Below, one piece after another: positions 8,621 through 19,435 of a stretch of DNA of 41,825 nt. Origin of the DNA: Kofleriaceae bacterium (GTDB lineage: Bacteria; Myxococcota_A; Polyangia; Haliangiales; Haliangiaceae). The notes under the pieces are model-generated. The model saw nothing but the letters and a program-made list of their open reading frames with translations. It had not been told where the DNA came from and did no database searches. Within the stretch, counting starts at the first letter, position 1. Each line of letters starts with the position of its first letter. Location of the stretch: contig JALHPV010000026.1 of the NCBI GenBank assembly GCA_022842285.1, positions 1-41,825 on the forward strand, written 5' to 3'. Both the position numbers and the translations under genes were made by a program.

Positions 8621-10795
8621 ATGCGTGCGGGGTCGGGGCTTCTCTGCATTGCGCTCGTCGCGAGCGCGTGCGGACGCTTGGGCTTCGATGAGCTCGCGAC
8701 CGACGACGGCCTGAATCCCGATGCGATGGGATCGGATGCGCCGTTGCCTGCCGGGCGCTGGGCGCAGGTCTCGATCTCGGGCGCCTCGGGCTGCGGCGTG
8801 ACCACAAATGGCGAGCTGTGGTGCTGGGGCGCGAACTGGAGCAACCATCTCGGTGTTGGGCCAGAGTCGAGCTCGACCGTGCCGCCGTTGCGCGTCGACA
8901 CACGCACCGACTGGGCGGAGGTTGCGGTCGGCCGCGAGCACCAGTGCGCCCTCGACCGCGAGGGCCTCGTCTGGTGCTGGGGGCTGAACCGGCTCGGAGC
9001 CGTCGGCACGGGGCCGCTGGATCTCGTCGCGCCCTCGCCGCAGCACATCGATATCGGCCCGGCGAAGACGATCGCCACCCGCGACTTCACGACCTGCGCG
9101 ATCACGGTCACCGGCGAGCTGTGGTGCTGGGGGGGGAACACCGAGAATCAAGTCGCGCCGGGTACGCCGACGGCCTCCGAGCCGCCGACCCGCCGGGATG
9201 CCGCGACGAACTGGACCGCGATCGGGATCGGGCTCTATCACGTGTGCGGCCTGCAGGGCGACGCACTCATGTGCTGGGGGGACCACGACTCCGGGCAGCT
9301 CGGGCTCGGACCAACGAGCTCGCGCGACACGCCCACTTCCGTGCCGCTCGCTCTCGGATGGACCCAGATCGCCGTCGGGGCGAAGCACACGTGCGCTCTC
9401 GCCGCGAATGGCGAGTCCTGGTGCTGGGGCGTGAACTGGGAGCGCCGCCTCGGGACGGCCGATTGGGACAACCGGGATACCCCGACGCGCACGCTTGCGC
9501 CCGCGCTCGCGTCGATCTACGCGGGCAACGACCACACCTGCGGCCTGACCCTCCAGAACGACCTGGTGTGCTGGGGCCACGCGGGTCGGGGGCGCATCCC
9601 TGGCCACGAGCAGCGCGAGCTCGATCCGACGATCGTGCCGACGAGCATGGCTCCCGCTGCGCTCGTGCTCGGTGCCTTCGCCACGTGCCTGTTCGATGAC
9701 GAAGCCCGCCTGTGGTGCAGCGGCGGAAACTCGGCCGGTCAGCTCGGGACGCCGGCGGGGGAAGTGGCGGTCATGCGCCAGGCCGATGCGCGCACCGACT
9801 GGACCGATCTCGACGGCTCGACCAATCACATGTGCGGACGCACGACGGGCGGGACCACCCACTGCTGGGGCACGGGCGCCAGCGGGCAGCTCGGCGACGG
9901 TGCGGCGGTCGATCGGCAATCGCCCGTCAGTGTTGGGACCTTCGACTCGGTGCACGCCGGCTCGTGGGCGACGCTCGCCCTCCGGGGCAACGAGATGTGG
10001 CTCTGGGGCTACGACATCCACGACGACACGAATCGCCTCGTGCCAGCGCTGCGGAACAGCAACACCCTCGCCGTCACCCAGGGCGGTGATCATGGCTGCT
10101 GGATCGTGACGGGCAACGAGCTGCACTGCACCGGCCTGAACGAGCACGGTCAACTCGGTGACGGGACGACGACCGAGGCGACCGACGTGACCATCCCTGG
10201 TGTCTGGCGCAACGTCTGGGCGGGCCCGAGCGCGACGTGCGGGACCCGGGACGACGGCAGCACGAACCCGCGCCTCTATTGCTGGGGCCAGGCGTACGCC
10301 GCTGGCGTCGGCGCCCAGGACCAGCTCGTGCCGGCGCTCTCGAATCTCCCCGACCTCCCGGTCCGGGAGGTGACGTTCGGCGACGAGTTCGGGTGCGCGA
10401 TCATCGGCGCAGGCGAGCTGTGGTGCTGGGGCCGTGGCGAATGGGGACGGCTCGGGATCGGGACGGAGGATGATCAGGCCATCCCCGTGCGCGTGGGCAC
10501 GCGTGACGACTGGAAGACGATCGATGCCGGCGACTGGCACGTGTGCGCGGTCGCCACTGACAAGACGCTCTGGTGCTGGGGACATGGGGATCAGGGCCAG
10601 GCGGGCCCGAAGGACGTCGGGTTCTCGCTCCTGCCGATCCAGATCGGTGGCGCGGAGTGGGCTGACGTCGGCCTCAGCTATCACAACACCTGCGCGGTGA
10701 AGCTCGACGGAACGCGCTGGTGCGGCGGCGCGAACGACGCCGGCGAGCTCGGAACGGGTACGGCGTGGACCCCTGACCTGGTGGTGGTGCCATGA
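8621..10795 (+). CDS. RCC1-repeat lipoprotein, 14 Cys-paired blades (paralogue 1)
   Basis: A 724-residue predicted lipoprotein. The signal ends in VASAC and the mature protein starts CGRLGFDE, followed by an acidic linker. The rest is built of 14 RCC1-type repeats of about 50 residues, each ending in a strand of the form C-x(6-8)-ELWCWG-x-N-x(4)-LG-x-G. Fourteen equals two seven-blade propellers. Thirteen repeats have one Cys before and one Cys within the WCWG strand, suggesting an intra-blade disulfide; repeat 9 (about 9960-10020) lacks both. RCC1 folds usually bind proteins or nucleic acids, but in an exported, disulfide-rich form a surface binding role is more likely (inference). It overlaps the next gene by ATGA. 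ATG 8612 is an alternative start. Confidence 0.85.
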   Translation: MRAGSGLLCIALVASACGRLGFDELATDDGLNPDAMGSDAPLPAGRWAQVSISGASGCGVTTNGELWCWGANWSNHLGVGPESSSTVPPLRVDTRTDWAEVAVGREHQCALDREGLVWCWGLNRLGAVGTGPLDLVAPSPQHIDIGPAKTIATRDFTTCAITVTGELWCWGGNTENQVAPGTPTASEPPTRRDAATNWTAIGIGLYHVCGLQGDALMCWGDHDSGQLGLGPTSSRDTPTSVPLALGWTQIAVGAKHTCALAANGESWCWGVNWERRLGTADWDNRDTPTRTLAPALASIYAGNDHTCGLTLQNDLVCWGHAGRGRIPGHEQRELDPTIVPTSMAPAALVLGAFATCLFDDEARLWCSGGNSAGQLGTPAGEVAVMRQADARTDWTDLDGSTNHMCGRTTGGTTHCWGTGASGQLGDGAAVDRQSPVSVGTFDSVHAGSWATLALRGNEMWLWGYDIHDDTNRLVPALRNSNTLAVTQGGDHGCWIVTGNELHCTGLNEHGQLGDGTTTEATDVTIPGVWRNVWAGPSATCGTRDDGSTNPRLYCWGQAYAAGVGAQDQLVPALSNLPDLPVREVTFGDEFGCAIIGAGELWCWGRGEWGRLGIGTEDDQAIPVRVGTRDDWKTIDAGDWHVCAVATDKTLWCWGHGDQGQAGPKDVGFSLLPIQIGGAEWADVGLSYHNTCAVKLDGTRWCGGANDAGELGTGTAWTPDLVVVP

Positions 10796-12981
10796 GAGCA
10801 ATTGCACTCGTGATCCTCCTTGCCGGCTGCGGCCGGTTTGGTTTCGACTCCTCGGACGAAACCGATGACATCCCATCGGATGACGACATCGCGGACGCGC
10901 CCAGCGACACCACCGATGGCGTCGAGCCCGACGCGCCACTGCCGGACGGTCGCTGGCGGGCAGTGAGCACGAGTGCGATCTCGGCGTGCGGCATCACGCT
11001 CACGGGCGAGCTGTGGTGCTGGGGCGCGAATGACGATGGCCGCCTGATCGGTTCGGGCGACGGCATCGCCCCGCCTACGCGCATCGGCAGCGACTCGGAC
11101 TGGACGGCCGTCGCGACCGGGGGCGACTACACCTGCGGTCTGCGCGGCGCGGGCGACCTCTACTGCTGGGGCTTCAACTATTACGGCGCGGTCGGGACGG
11201 GCGCGCTCGACGAGCTGTTTCTCGCGCCGACGCGGATCACGGCGGCGCAGTACGCGTCCCTTGCGACGGCGAACTACTCCACGTGCGCGGTGCAGAGCGA
11301 CCGCAAGCTCATGTGCTGGGGTCGCAACCAGGCCGGCCAGCTCGGACTCGGCAGCCTCACGCTCGCCGAACCGCCGCAGGCCGTCGGCGCCAACGTGCGC
11401 ACCGTTGCCATCGGGGCCAATCACATCTGCACCACCAACGCCAGCGGCGAGCTGTACTGCGCGGGTGCGAACTGGCTCGGGCAGCTCGGCACGGGCGACG
11501 GCATGGATCACCCGACGTTTGCCCTCGTCGGTAACGGCTACGCGCAGGTGATCGCCGGCGACGAGCACACCTGCGCGCTCCGCGCGGATGGCGCCTCGGA
11601 GTGCTGGGGCGTCGGCGAACGCGGCCGGCTCGGTACGGGGACCGGCGACTGGTCGGCGACGCCACGCGCGACCGCGGCCCCGCCTCTCACATCGCTCGCC
11701 GCGGGCTTGGGTCACACGTGCGGCGCGACGAGCACGGGCGAGCTGTGGTGCTGGGGCCAGGCCGTGCGCGGCGCGATTCCGGGCCAGTCCGCGGAGACCC
11801 TCGCGCCCACGCGCATCACCGCGCCGCCCACGACCGCCGTCGCGGCCGCCGGCTTCTCGACGTGCATCGTGGATGACGACGCGCACATCCTCTGCAGCGG
11901 CAACAACGCGTACGGCCAGGCCGGCCAGCTCCCCGAGCCAGGCACACTCTTCACGCAGGCGGACACGCGCACCGACTGGGCGAGCATCTCGGCCCAGTCC
12001 GACCACGGCTGCGCCACGACGACCTCCAACCAGACCTTCTGCTGGGGCTCGAATGCCGATGGTCAGCTCGGCGACGGCTCGTACCTCGATCGCCAGGATC
12101 CCGTTCCCGTTCAGGCGGGCACGAGCAAGCTCTCTGGCCTCGAGCTCGGGTCGTGGTCCAGCTATGGCGTCGACGGGACGACCATGTTCGGGTGGGGGTG
12201 GACGCCGCTGTTCGACATGACACTCACCTCACCGGTCATCGTGTCGAACACCGCGGTCTCCGTCGCGTCGGGCTTCGAGCATGCGTGCTGGGTCGAGGCC
12301 GGCGGCGAGCTGCACTGCATGGGCGACAACAAGCACCAGGAGCTCGGGCGCGACGACATCGGCTTCTCGACGGACGAGGTCATCCCCGGCACCTGGATCG
12401 ATGCGTACGCAGGTCGGTACGTCTCGTGCGGCACGCGAACGGATGGCAGCGTGAACCCGCGCCTCTACTGCTGGGGCATCACGGGTCTGCTTGGCACACT
12501 CACCACGAGCGACCAGTTCACGCCCGTCCGCGCGGAGCTGCCGGACCTGCCCATCAACACCGTCGCGTTCGGTGTGCAGTTCGGCTGCGCGATCATCAAC
12601 GGCGGCGAGCTGTGGTGCTGGGGCGCGGGCTGGGATGGCCGGCTCGGCCAGGGCACGTTCGACGACAGCGACGTCCCGGTCCGGGTCGGGGTGCGCAGCG
12701 ACTGGGTCGACGTCGATCTGGGCGACGACCACGCATGCGCGATCGCGGCCGACCGCACGCTCTGGTGCTGGGGCAAGGTCCTCGACGGTGAGGGCGGCGC
12801 CATGACCGTCGCGCTCCAGCCGCAAGCGGTGGGCGGCACCAACTGGGCCGACGTGGCCTGTGGTGACAGCGCGACGTGCGCGCTCAAGACCGATGGCACG
12901 CGCTGGTGTGGCGGAGCGAACGAGGACGGCGAGCTGGGCAATGGTGAGGCCTGGCTTGGAAGCCTCTCCGCGGTGCCGTAG
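10792..12981 (+). CDS. RCC1-repeat lipoprotein, 14 Cys-paired blades (paralogue 2)
   Basis: A 729-residue lipoprotein paralogous to its upstream neighbour along its whole length. The lipobox is LLAGC, the mature start is CGRFGFDSSDETDD, and 14 RCC1 repeats follow, again with two Cys per repeat except repeat 9 (about 12140-12215), where both are absent. Repeat 11 has the same four-residue insertion (DGSVNPRLYCWG) as paralogue 1. These shared irregularities mean the 14-repeat layout existed before the duplication. The four-base ATGA overlap implies translational coupling and probably equal amounts of the two proteins, so a heterodimer or paired surface receptor is possible. The function is unknown. 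Confidence 0.85.
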   Translation: MRAIALVILLAGCGRFGFDSSDETDDIPSDDDIADAPSDTTDGVEPDAPLPDGRWRAVSTSAISACGITLTGELWCWGANDDGRLIGSGDGIAPPTRIGSDSDWTAVATGGDYTCGLRGAGDLYCWGFNYYGAVGTGALDELFLAPTRITAAQYASLATANYSTCAVQSDRKLMCWGRNQAGQLGLGSLTLAEPPQAVGANVRTVAIGANHICTTNASGELYCAGANWLGQLGTGDGMDHPTFALVGNGYAQVIAGDEHTCALRADGASECWGVGERGRLGTGTGDWSATPRATAAPPLTSLAAGLGHTCGATSTGELWCWGQAVRGAIPGQSAETLAPTRITAPPTTAVAAAGFSTCIVDDDAHILCSGNNAYGQAGQLPEPGTLFTQADTRTDWASISAQSDHGCATTTSNQTFCWGSNADGQLGDGSYLDRQDPVPVQAGTSKLSGLELGSWSSYGVDGTTMFGWGWTPLFDMTLTSPVIVSNTAVSVASGFEHACWVEAGGELHCMGDNKHQELGRDDIGFSTDEVIPGTWIDAYAGRYVSCGTRTDGSVNPRLYCWGITGLLGTLTTSDQFTPVRAELPDLPINTVAFGVQFGCAIINGGELWCWGAGWDGRLGQGTFDDSDVPVRVGVRSDWVDVDLGDDHACAIAADRTLWCWGKVLDGEGGAMTVALQPQAVGGTNWADVACGDSATCALKTDGTRWCGGANEDGELGNGEAWLGSLSAVP

Positions 12982-13002
12982 CATCGCTGTAACGTGTCGC
13001 GC

Positions 13003-13011
13003 TGATACGAT
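13003..13011 (+). promoter_or_regulatory. Putative extended -10 element of the ArsB-type transporter gene
   Basis: TGA followed by TACGAT (13006-13011) ends six bases before the GTG at 13018. There is no Shine-Dalgarno sequence and no clear -35, so a leaderless mRNA is predicted. Confidence 0.4.
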
Positions 13012-13017
13012 ACGCGC

Positions 13018-14262
13018 GTGTACGAGCTGTTCGTCGCCGTGTTCGCGATGGCGGTGGCGCTCGGCGTCTCGCTGGCCTGGCGCAATCACTGGGCTCCCGC
13101 CGTGGGGGCGATCGGCGGTCTGGCGATCGCGCTGCTAGGAGGCGTGGCGACGCCGCATGACGTCGAGGATGCCCTCGGCGACCTGTGGCGCCCCCTCATC
13201 GCGATCGTCGGCATCATGCTCACGACGGCGTGCGCCGCCGAGCTCGGCATCTTCACGCGCATCGCGGCGCTGATCGAGCCGACGACGCGTGGCCCGGTCA
13301 AGCGGGCCTTCCGCGTGGTGTTCGTGACCTCCGCGCTGACCGCCGCCCTGCTCTCGAACGACGCGGCGATCCTCCTCCTCACCCCGGTCGTGCTGGAGCT
13401 CCTGCGCACCGTCTACCCGCGGCGCAACCCGAAGTTCCTCCTGCCGTTCGCCTTCGCGGTGTTCGTCGCCGCCGGGGTGGCGCCGCTCCCGACGGGGAAT
13501 CCGATGAACCTGGTCGTGTCGTATCGCGCCGGTATCGACTTCAACACCTACGCCATCCACATGATCCCCGTCGCGATCGCGGGCTGGTTCGTCGCGTACA
13601 AGGTGCTGGGGTGGTGCTACCGCGAGGTGCTCGCCGATACCGGGCCCGCCCTCGGTCCTGCGCTGCCGAGCCGGCCGCTCGACATCCACGCGAAGCTCGT
13701 CCTCGTCGCGACCGGGGCGAGCATCGTCTCGTATCCGATCCTCGCCGCCGTCGGACAGCCGATCTGGCCGGTGGCCGCGACGGCCGCGCTCGCGTGCGTG
13801 GCCATCGCCCTGCACCGCGGCGTCGCCGTGCGGGGCCTCGCCTCGGGGGTGAGCTGGGAGCTCGTTCCCTTCCTGTTCGGCGTCCTCGTGCTGGCCACCG
13901 CCCTCGCGCGCGCCGGCGTGACGGCGACGCTCGGTCAGCTCTACACGGCCAGCCCGTTCCCGCTCGCGACGATCGGCGCCGTCGCCGCCGCCGGCTCCGC
14001 CCTCATCGACAACCACCCGATGGCCCTCCTGCACTCGCTGACTCTCGAGGGCGCGCCCGACGCGCATGTCTTCGCGGCGCTCGTCGGTGGGGACCTCGGG
14101 CCGCGCCTCCTGCCCATCGGCTCCCTGGCCGGTCTCCTCTGGACGCACCAGCTCCGCCGGGGAGGGGTGGCGGTACCGCTCGGCACGTTCGTCCGAGTCG
14201 GATTCATCGTCACCCTACCGTCGCTGGTGGTCTCGCTCGCCGTGCTGCGCCTGGTGGTTTGA
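13018..14262 (+). CDS. ArsB/NhaD-type ion transporter
   Basis: A 414-residue inner-membrane protein with about ten or eleven hydrophobic spans, of the ion transporter superfamily that includes ArsB (arsenite) and NhaD (sodium/proton). Diagnostic stretches are SNDAAILLLTPVVLELL near residues 120-137, PLPTGNPMNLV near 160, and GGDLGPRLLPIGSLAGLLW near 358-376; the last resembles the ArsB signature GVDLGPN...GSLA. No arsR, arsC or other arsenic gene is adjacent, so I do not assign arsenite as substrate. The start GTG 13018 puts the first membrane span at the N-terminus. It appears to be a single-gene unit, followed by an unrelated gene with its own promoter-like element. Confidence 0.82.
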   Translation: MYELFVAVFAMAVALGVSLAWRNHWAPAVGAIGGLAIALLGGVATPHDVEDALGDLWRPLIAIVGIMLTTACAAELGIFTRIAALIEPTTRGPVKRAFRVVFVTSALTAALLSNDAAILLLTPVVLELLRTVYPRRNPKFLLPFAFAVFVAAGVAPLPTGNPMNLVVSYRAGIDFNTYAIHMIPVAIAGWFVAYKVLGWCYREVLADTGPALGPALPSRPLDIHAKLVLVATGASIVSYPILAAVGQPIWPVAATAALACVAIALHRGVAVRGLASGVSWELVPFLFGVLVLATALARAGVTATLGQLYTASPFPLATIGAVAAAGSALIDNHPMALLHSLTLEGAPDAHVFAALVGGDLGPRLLPIGSLAGLLWTHQLRRGGVAVPLGTFVRVGFIVTLPSLVVSLAVLRLVV

Positions 14263-14292
14263 GGTGCTACACAGCCTTCAAGGAGAAGGCCC

Positions 14293-15030
14293 ATGGGATT
14301 CGCTGCCACTGCTCGCGAACGTTTCATTCCCGGCGCCGTCGCCACGCTTGGCGTCAGCGACCGCGTCGCATTCCTGCGCAAGACGTACGGGGTCCTCGGG
14401 ATCGCGCTCGTCGCCTTTGCCGCGCTGACCGGCGGCATCCTGATGTACGCGCCCGAGTTCTCAATGGGCTTTACCCGGTGGGCCTTCGGCGGCCAGCTCA
14501 ACTGGTTGCTCGTCCTCGGCCTGTTCATGGTCTCCGGCGTGATCGCGCAGAAGCTCGCGCTGTCGGACCGTTCGCGCGGGCTGCAGTACCTCGGCCTCGG
14601 GATCGCGGTGACGGCCCAGTCCATCCTGCTCCAGCCGTTGCTCGTGTACGCGATGCTCCGGTTCGGCAGCTCCGACGCCCTGTCCATCGTGGGTCAGGCC
14701 ACGGTCATCACGCTCGGCATCTTCGTCGGGCTCACGCTGACCGTGTTCGTGACCAAGAAGGATTTCAACTTCATGCGGGGCGTCCTCTCGATGCTCACGT
14801 GGGGAGCCCTCGCCGTCATCGTCGCCTCGATGCTGTTCGGGTTCTCGCTCGGCGCCATCTTCATGGGCTTCATGATCATGCTGATGGGCGGCTACATCCT
14901 CTATCAGACGAGCCTGGTCATGCGGGACTTCCCCCCGCAGGCCCACGTGGCGGCCGCGCTGATGCTGTTCTCGACGATCGCGACGCTCTTCTGGTACGTG
15001 CTGCAGCTCCTGATGAGCCGCCGCGACTGA
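14293..15030 (+). CDS. Bax inhibitor-1/YccA family membrane protein
   Basis: A 245-residue membrane protein of the BI-1/YccA family, with a soluble N-terminus of about 30 residues and seven predicted spans. Family features include FLRKTYGVLGIALVAFAALTGG near the first span, the FVTKKDFNFMRGVLSML segment between spans, and IFMGFMIMLMGGYILYQTSLVMRDF near the C-terminus, where conserved acidic residues of the calcium-leak pore normally lie. In E. coli, YccA modulates FtsH proteolysis; a similar quality-control role is possible but unproven here. AAGGAG six bases or so before the ATG is a clear ribosome site. This gene is a useful contrast to the leaderless-looking ones. Confidence 0.9.
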   Translation: MGFAATARERFIPGAVATLGVSDRVAFLRKTYGVLGIALVAFAALTGGILMYAPEFSMGFTRWAFGGQLNWLLVLGLFMVSGVIAQKLALSDRSRGLQYLGLGIAVTAQSILLQPLLVYAMLRFGSSDALSIVGQATVITLGIFVGLTLTVFVTKKDFNFMRGVLSMLTWGALAVIVASMLFGFSLGAIFMGFMIMLMGGYILYQTSLVMRDFPPQAHVAAALMLFSTIATLFWYVLQLLMSRRD

Positions 15031-15037
15031 TCATCGC

Positions 15038-15043
15038 TATACT
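15038..15043 (+). promoter_or_regulatory. Putative -10 element of the moxR-DUF58-transglutaminase operon
   Basis: TATACT ends eight bases before ATG 15052, with no Shine-Dalgarno sequence in the short gap. The predicted transcript would begin at or within two bases of the start codon. No -35 match is seen. Confidence 0.42.
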
Positions 15044-15051
15044 CGGGGCGC

Positions 15052-16016
15052 ATGGTAGCGCCCGCGCCGGTGAGCTCGACTGACATCGGTGCCGTACGCA
15101 AGCTCGAGGACGCGATCGCGACGGTTGTCCGCGGCAAGCCGGAGGCCATCCGCGCCGCGGTCGTGACGCTGCTCGCCCGGGGCCACCTCCTCCTGGAGGA
15201 CATCCCCGGCGTCGGCAAGACGACGCTGGCCCGCGCCCTCGCGGCCGCGCTCGGCGGGACGTTCCGGCGCATCCAGTTCACGAGCGACCTCCTGCCGTCC
15301 GACATCGTCGGCGTGTCGATCTACGACCAGCACGGCAAGATGTTCGAGCTGAAGAAGGGGCCGATCTTCGCGAACATCGTCCTCGCCGACGAGATCAACC
15401 GCACCACGCCCCGCACGCAGTCCGCGTTGCTCGAGGCGATGTCGGAGAACCAGGTCTCGATCGACGACGCGACCCACCAGCTCGACACGCCGTTCATGGT
15501 GCTCGCCACCCAGAACCCGGCCGAGCACTACGGCACGTATCCCCTGCCCGAGTCACAGATGGACCGGTTCCTGATGCGCATCTCGCTCGGCTATCCGGGC
15601 AAGGCCATCGAGCGCGAGCTGCTGAAGGAGCGTGCTGGCGGTGACCCCGTCGCGAAGCTCTCTCCCGTCGTCGACCTCGCGGCCGTGCGCAGCCTCCAGG
15701 ATGGCGTCGAGAGCATCCGCTTCGACGACGCCCTCGTCGACTACGCGATGACGATCGTCGAGGAGACGCGCGGGCACACGAGCATCGCCGTCGGGGTCTC
15801 CACGCGCGGCGCCCTCGCCTGGTACCGCGCCGCGCAGGCCTCCGCGCTCGCCGCCGGTCGCGACTTCGTGGTGCCGGACGACGTGAAGGGCCTCGCCGTG
15901 CCCTGCCTCTCGCACCGCCTCGCCCTCGCGCAGACCTATGACTCGCTCTCCCGCGCACGCATCGACGCGGAGCGGCTGATCGCCGACATCGTCGCGCGCG
16001 TCGCGGTTCCGACTTG

Positions 16017-16017
<1 letters not shown>
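15052..16017 (+). CDS. MoxR-family AAA+ ATPase
   Basis: A 321-residue MoxR AAA+ ATPase. Walker A is GVGKTT within [19 protein letters not shown] (near residue 53), and Walker B is [20 protein letters not shown] (near residue 113), which includes the MoxR-typical NR-TP-x-TQ sequence. Sensor 1 is [23 protein letters not shown]. MoxR proteins act as chaperone-like partners of VWA-domain or DUF58 proteins in assembling envelope or metal-cofactor complexes. It is the first gene of a tight three-gene operon with DUF58 and transglutaminase genes, joined to the next by a TGATG overlap. This triad is widespread in bacteria, but its substrate is unknown. Confidence 0.95.
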
Positions 16018-17168
<1,151 letters not shown>

Positions 17169-17169
17169 G

Positions 17170-19326
17170 ATGAGGTTCGCCGTCGCTCACAAGGTGACGA
17201 CGTACATGCTCGTCGTCTTCGCGTTCCTCGCGATGACGGGCGGCGGGGCCGTCGCCGCCCCCCTCACCCTCGGGGGCCTCGCCGCGATCGCCGTGTCGTG
17301 GTGGTGGGAGCCACCACTCGTGAAGATCGAGAAGTGGACGTGGCTGTGGACGGTCCTCTCCGTCTTCGCGCTCGCCTACAGCGTGCTCATGGCGATCGCG
17401 AGCGGCGACTTCCTCTCGGTCGGCGGCCAGTTCCTGATCTGGCTCGCGATCGTGAAGCTGTTCAATCGGCGCGCGGCGAAGGACTGGCAGCAGATCTACC
17501 TCCTCTCGTTCCTGATGCTCGTCGCGGGCTCGGTGTTGAACGCCGAGCTGACGTACGGCATCTGCTTCCTCGGCTTCGTGATCACGGCGACCTGGGCGCT
17601 CACGCTGTTTCACCTGCGCCGCGAGATCGAGGAGAACCTGCTCGTCAAGCACGCCGCGGATCGCCGCAGCGAGCGCGTGGAGGTGCGCCGCATCCTCGAC
17701 TCGCGCCGCATCATCGGCGGGCGCTTCCTCGCCGGCACCGCGATCCTCTCGCTCGGCGTGTTCCTGCTGTCGGCGGTGATCTTCCTCTCGCTCCCGCGCG
17801 TGGGCTTCGGCTTCTTTCTGAAGCAGCGCGGCGGGCTCACCCTGTCGGGGTTCACCGATGGCGTGAAGCTCGGCGGCCACGGCGTGATCAAGAACGATCC
17901 GACGGTCGTGATGCGCGTGGAGATGGATGGCGTCTGGGGCAGTCGCTCGGCGCCGGCGCTCCACTGGCGCGGCGTGGCCTTCGACAAGTATGCCGACGGG
18001 CGCTGGCTGCGCGGCGGGCGCGCCCCCCGGACGTTACAGACGCTCGAGACGGGTCCCGTGAAGGACCGCCGGGTCCTCTTGTGGACGGGCAAGGCGATCC
18101 CGGTGACCGCGATCGACGAGCTCGCCGAGCGCACCGTGAAGCAGGAGATCTGGCTCGATCCCCTCGACTCGGACGTCCTGTTCGGCGCCAGCAATCCGCG
18201 CATCGTCGAGTACGCGCACGTCGTGCGGCGCCGCAATCCGCCCGAGCGCAACGACGAGATCCGCCTCGAGCACGGCAACACGCTGCACTACACGGTGTGG
18301 TCCGAGCTGACGCCACCGCCGGTCGACGAGCTGCGCGCCGCCACGGGCCCGTTGCCAAACGGCTTCGAGGTCTACACGCAGCTGCCGCCCCAGATCACGC
18401 AGCGCACGCGCGACCTCGCGCAGCGCATCACCGCGGGCAAGACGAACCAGTACGACCGCGCGGTTGCCATCATGGACTGGCTCCAGAGCAACCTGACGTA
18501 CACGCTCGAGCTGCGCGACCCGGGCGAGCAGGAGCCCGTCGACTACTTCCTGTTCGACCGCAAGCAGGGCCACTGCGAGTACTTCGCGTCGGCGTTCGCG
18601 ATCCTCGCCCGCGCGGCCACGCCGCCCATCCCCGTTCGCAACGTGAACGGATTTCTGGGAGGCGAGTGGAACGAGTACCAGGGCTACGTGGCGGTCCGCG
18701 CCGGCGACGCGCACTCGTGGGACGAGGTCTTCTTCCCCGGCGTGAACGGGACCGGCGCGTGGGTCACGTTCGATCCCACGCCCCCGGCCGACGAGCTCGG
18801 TCGCGGTGGTACCGGCTGGCGCGCCCGCCTCGGCCGCTGGCTCGATACCCTGAAGTTTCAGTGGAGCAAGTGGGTCATCGAGTACGACCTCGTCTCGCAG
18901 CTCTCGCTGTTCAAGTCGATCGGCGCCGCGTTGAAAGACGCCGCGAACTGGATCAAGGCCCGCATCAAGTGGCTCGCCCCGCTCGTCGGTGGGATCGTGC
19001 TCCTCGTGCTGGGCGTGACGCTGTGGCGGCGGCGGCGCCTGCGCGCCCGGGATCCCGATGCAGCACCACGCCGGGCGCCCCGGCGGCGCACACCGATCGC
19101 CGAGCTGTATCTGACAGTCCGCAAGAAGCTCGGGGTGGTCGCCCCCGGCGAGACCCCGCGCGAGCTCGCCGCGCGCCTGCGTGCGACCGATCACGTGGCG
19201 GCTACCGAGGTCAGCGAGCTGACGGAGCTCTATTACGCGTCCGAGTGGGGCCGGCGCGCCACGGCGGCGTCCGAAGCGCGGGCGGCCGAGCTCGTCGCTG
19301 CCATCCGTGCCCGTATGGCGTCGTAG
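17170..19326 (+). CDS. TgpA-type membrane transglutaminase-like protein
   Basis: A 718-residue protein of the DUF3488/TgpA class. The N-terminal 210 residues hold about six membrane spans. A periplasmic transglutaminase-like core follows, with the full Cys-His-Asp triad: GHCEYFASAF (near residue 467), DAHSWDEVF (near 513) and WVTFDPTP (near 534). A last span (LVGGIVLLVLGVTLW, near 605) leads to a cytoplasmic tail with a DUF4129-like segment (LYLTVRKKLGVVAPGETPRELAARL ... LYYASEWGRR). It is the third gene of the MoxR-DUF58 operon. The family is inferred to modify or cleave periplasmic proteins or peptidoglycan peptides; the catalytic residues are all intact. Confidence 0.93.
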   Translation: MRFAVAHKVTTYMLVVFAFLAMTGGGAVAAPLTLGGLAAIAVSWWWEPPLVKIEKWTWLWTVLSVFALAYSVLMAIASGDFLSVGGQFLIWLAIVKLFNRRAAKDWQQIYLLSFLMLVAGSVLNAELTYGICFLGFVITATWALTLFHLRREIEENLLVKHAADRRSERVEVRRILDSRRIIGGRFLAGTAILSLGVFLLSAVIFLSLPRVGFGFFLKQRGGLTLSGFTDGVKLGGHGVIKNDPTVVMRVEMDGVWGSRSAPALHWRGVAFDKYADGRWLRGGRAPRTLQTLETGPVKDRRVLLWTGKAIPVTAIDELAERTVKQEIWLDPLDSDVLFGASNPRIVEYAHVVRRRNPPERNDEIRLEHGNTLHYTVWSELTPPPVDELRAATGPLPNGFEVYTQLPPQITQRTRDLAQRITAGKTNQYDRAVAIMDWLQSNLTYTLELRDPGEQEPVDYFLFDRKQGHCEYFASAFAILARAATPPIPVRNVNGFLGGEWNEYQGYVAVRAGDAHSWDEVFFPGVNGTGAWVTFDPTPPADELGRGGTGWRARLGRWLDTLKFQWSKWVIEYDLVSQLSLFKSIGAALKDAANWIKARIKWLAPLVGGIVLLVLGVTLWRRRRLRARDPDAAPRRAPRRRTPIAELYLTVRKKLGVVAPGETPRELAARLRATDHVAATEVSELTELYYASEWGRRATAASEARAAELVAAIRARMAS

Positions 19327-19435
19327 GGAGTGCCAATGTGGCGCGCGGCCGGGAGGTTGCTGCGCCGATCCTCGCGTGATATCAGGCGTTATTGTTGGCC
19401 ACCCGCTCGCCCAACCCTTGCAACGAGCCGCGCCG

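Noticed and set aside
7400-10939. A 1179-codon open frame on the reverse strand
   Set aside because: It runs opposite to etfB, etfA and the first RCC1 gene, has no domain, is extremely rich in Arg/Ala/Pro, and arises from the third-position GC bias of those genes.
8621-12981. Regular short repeats that could be a CRISPR or minisatellite
   Set aside because: The periodicity follows the RCC1 protein repeats in frame, with diverged codons and no identical repeat-spacer pattern.
13018-14262. Arsenic resistance operon
   Set aside because: The transporter resembles ArsB, but no arsR, arsC, arsA or arsM gene is adjacent and the promoter region has no visible ArsR-type operator.
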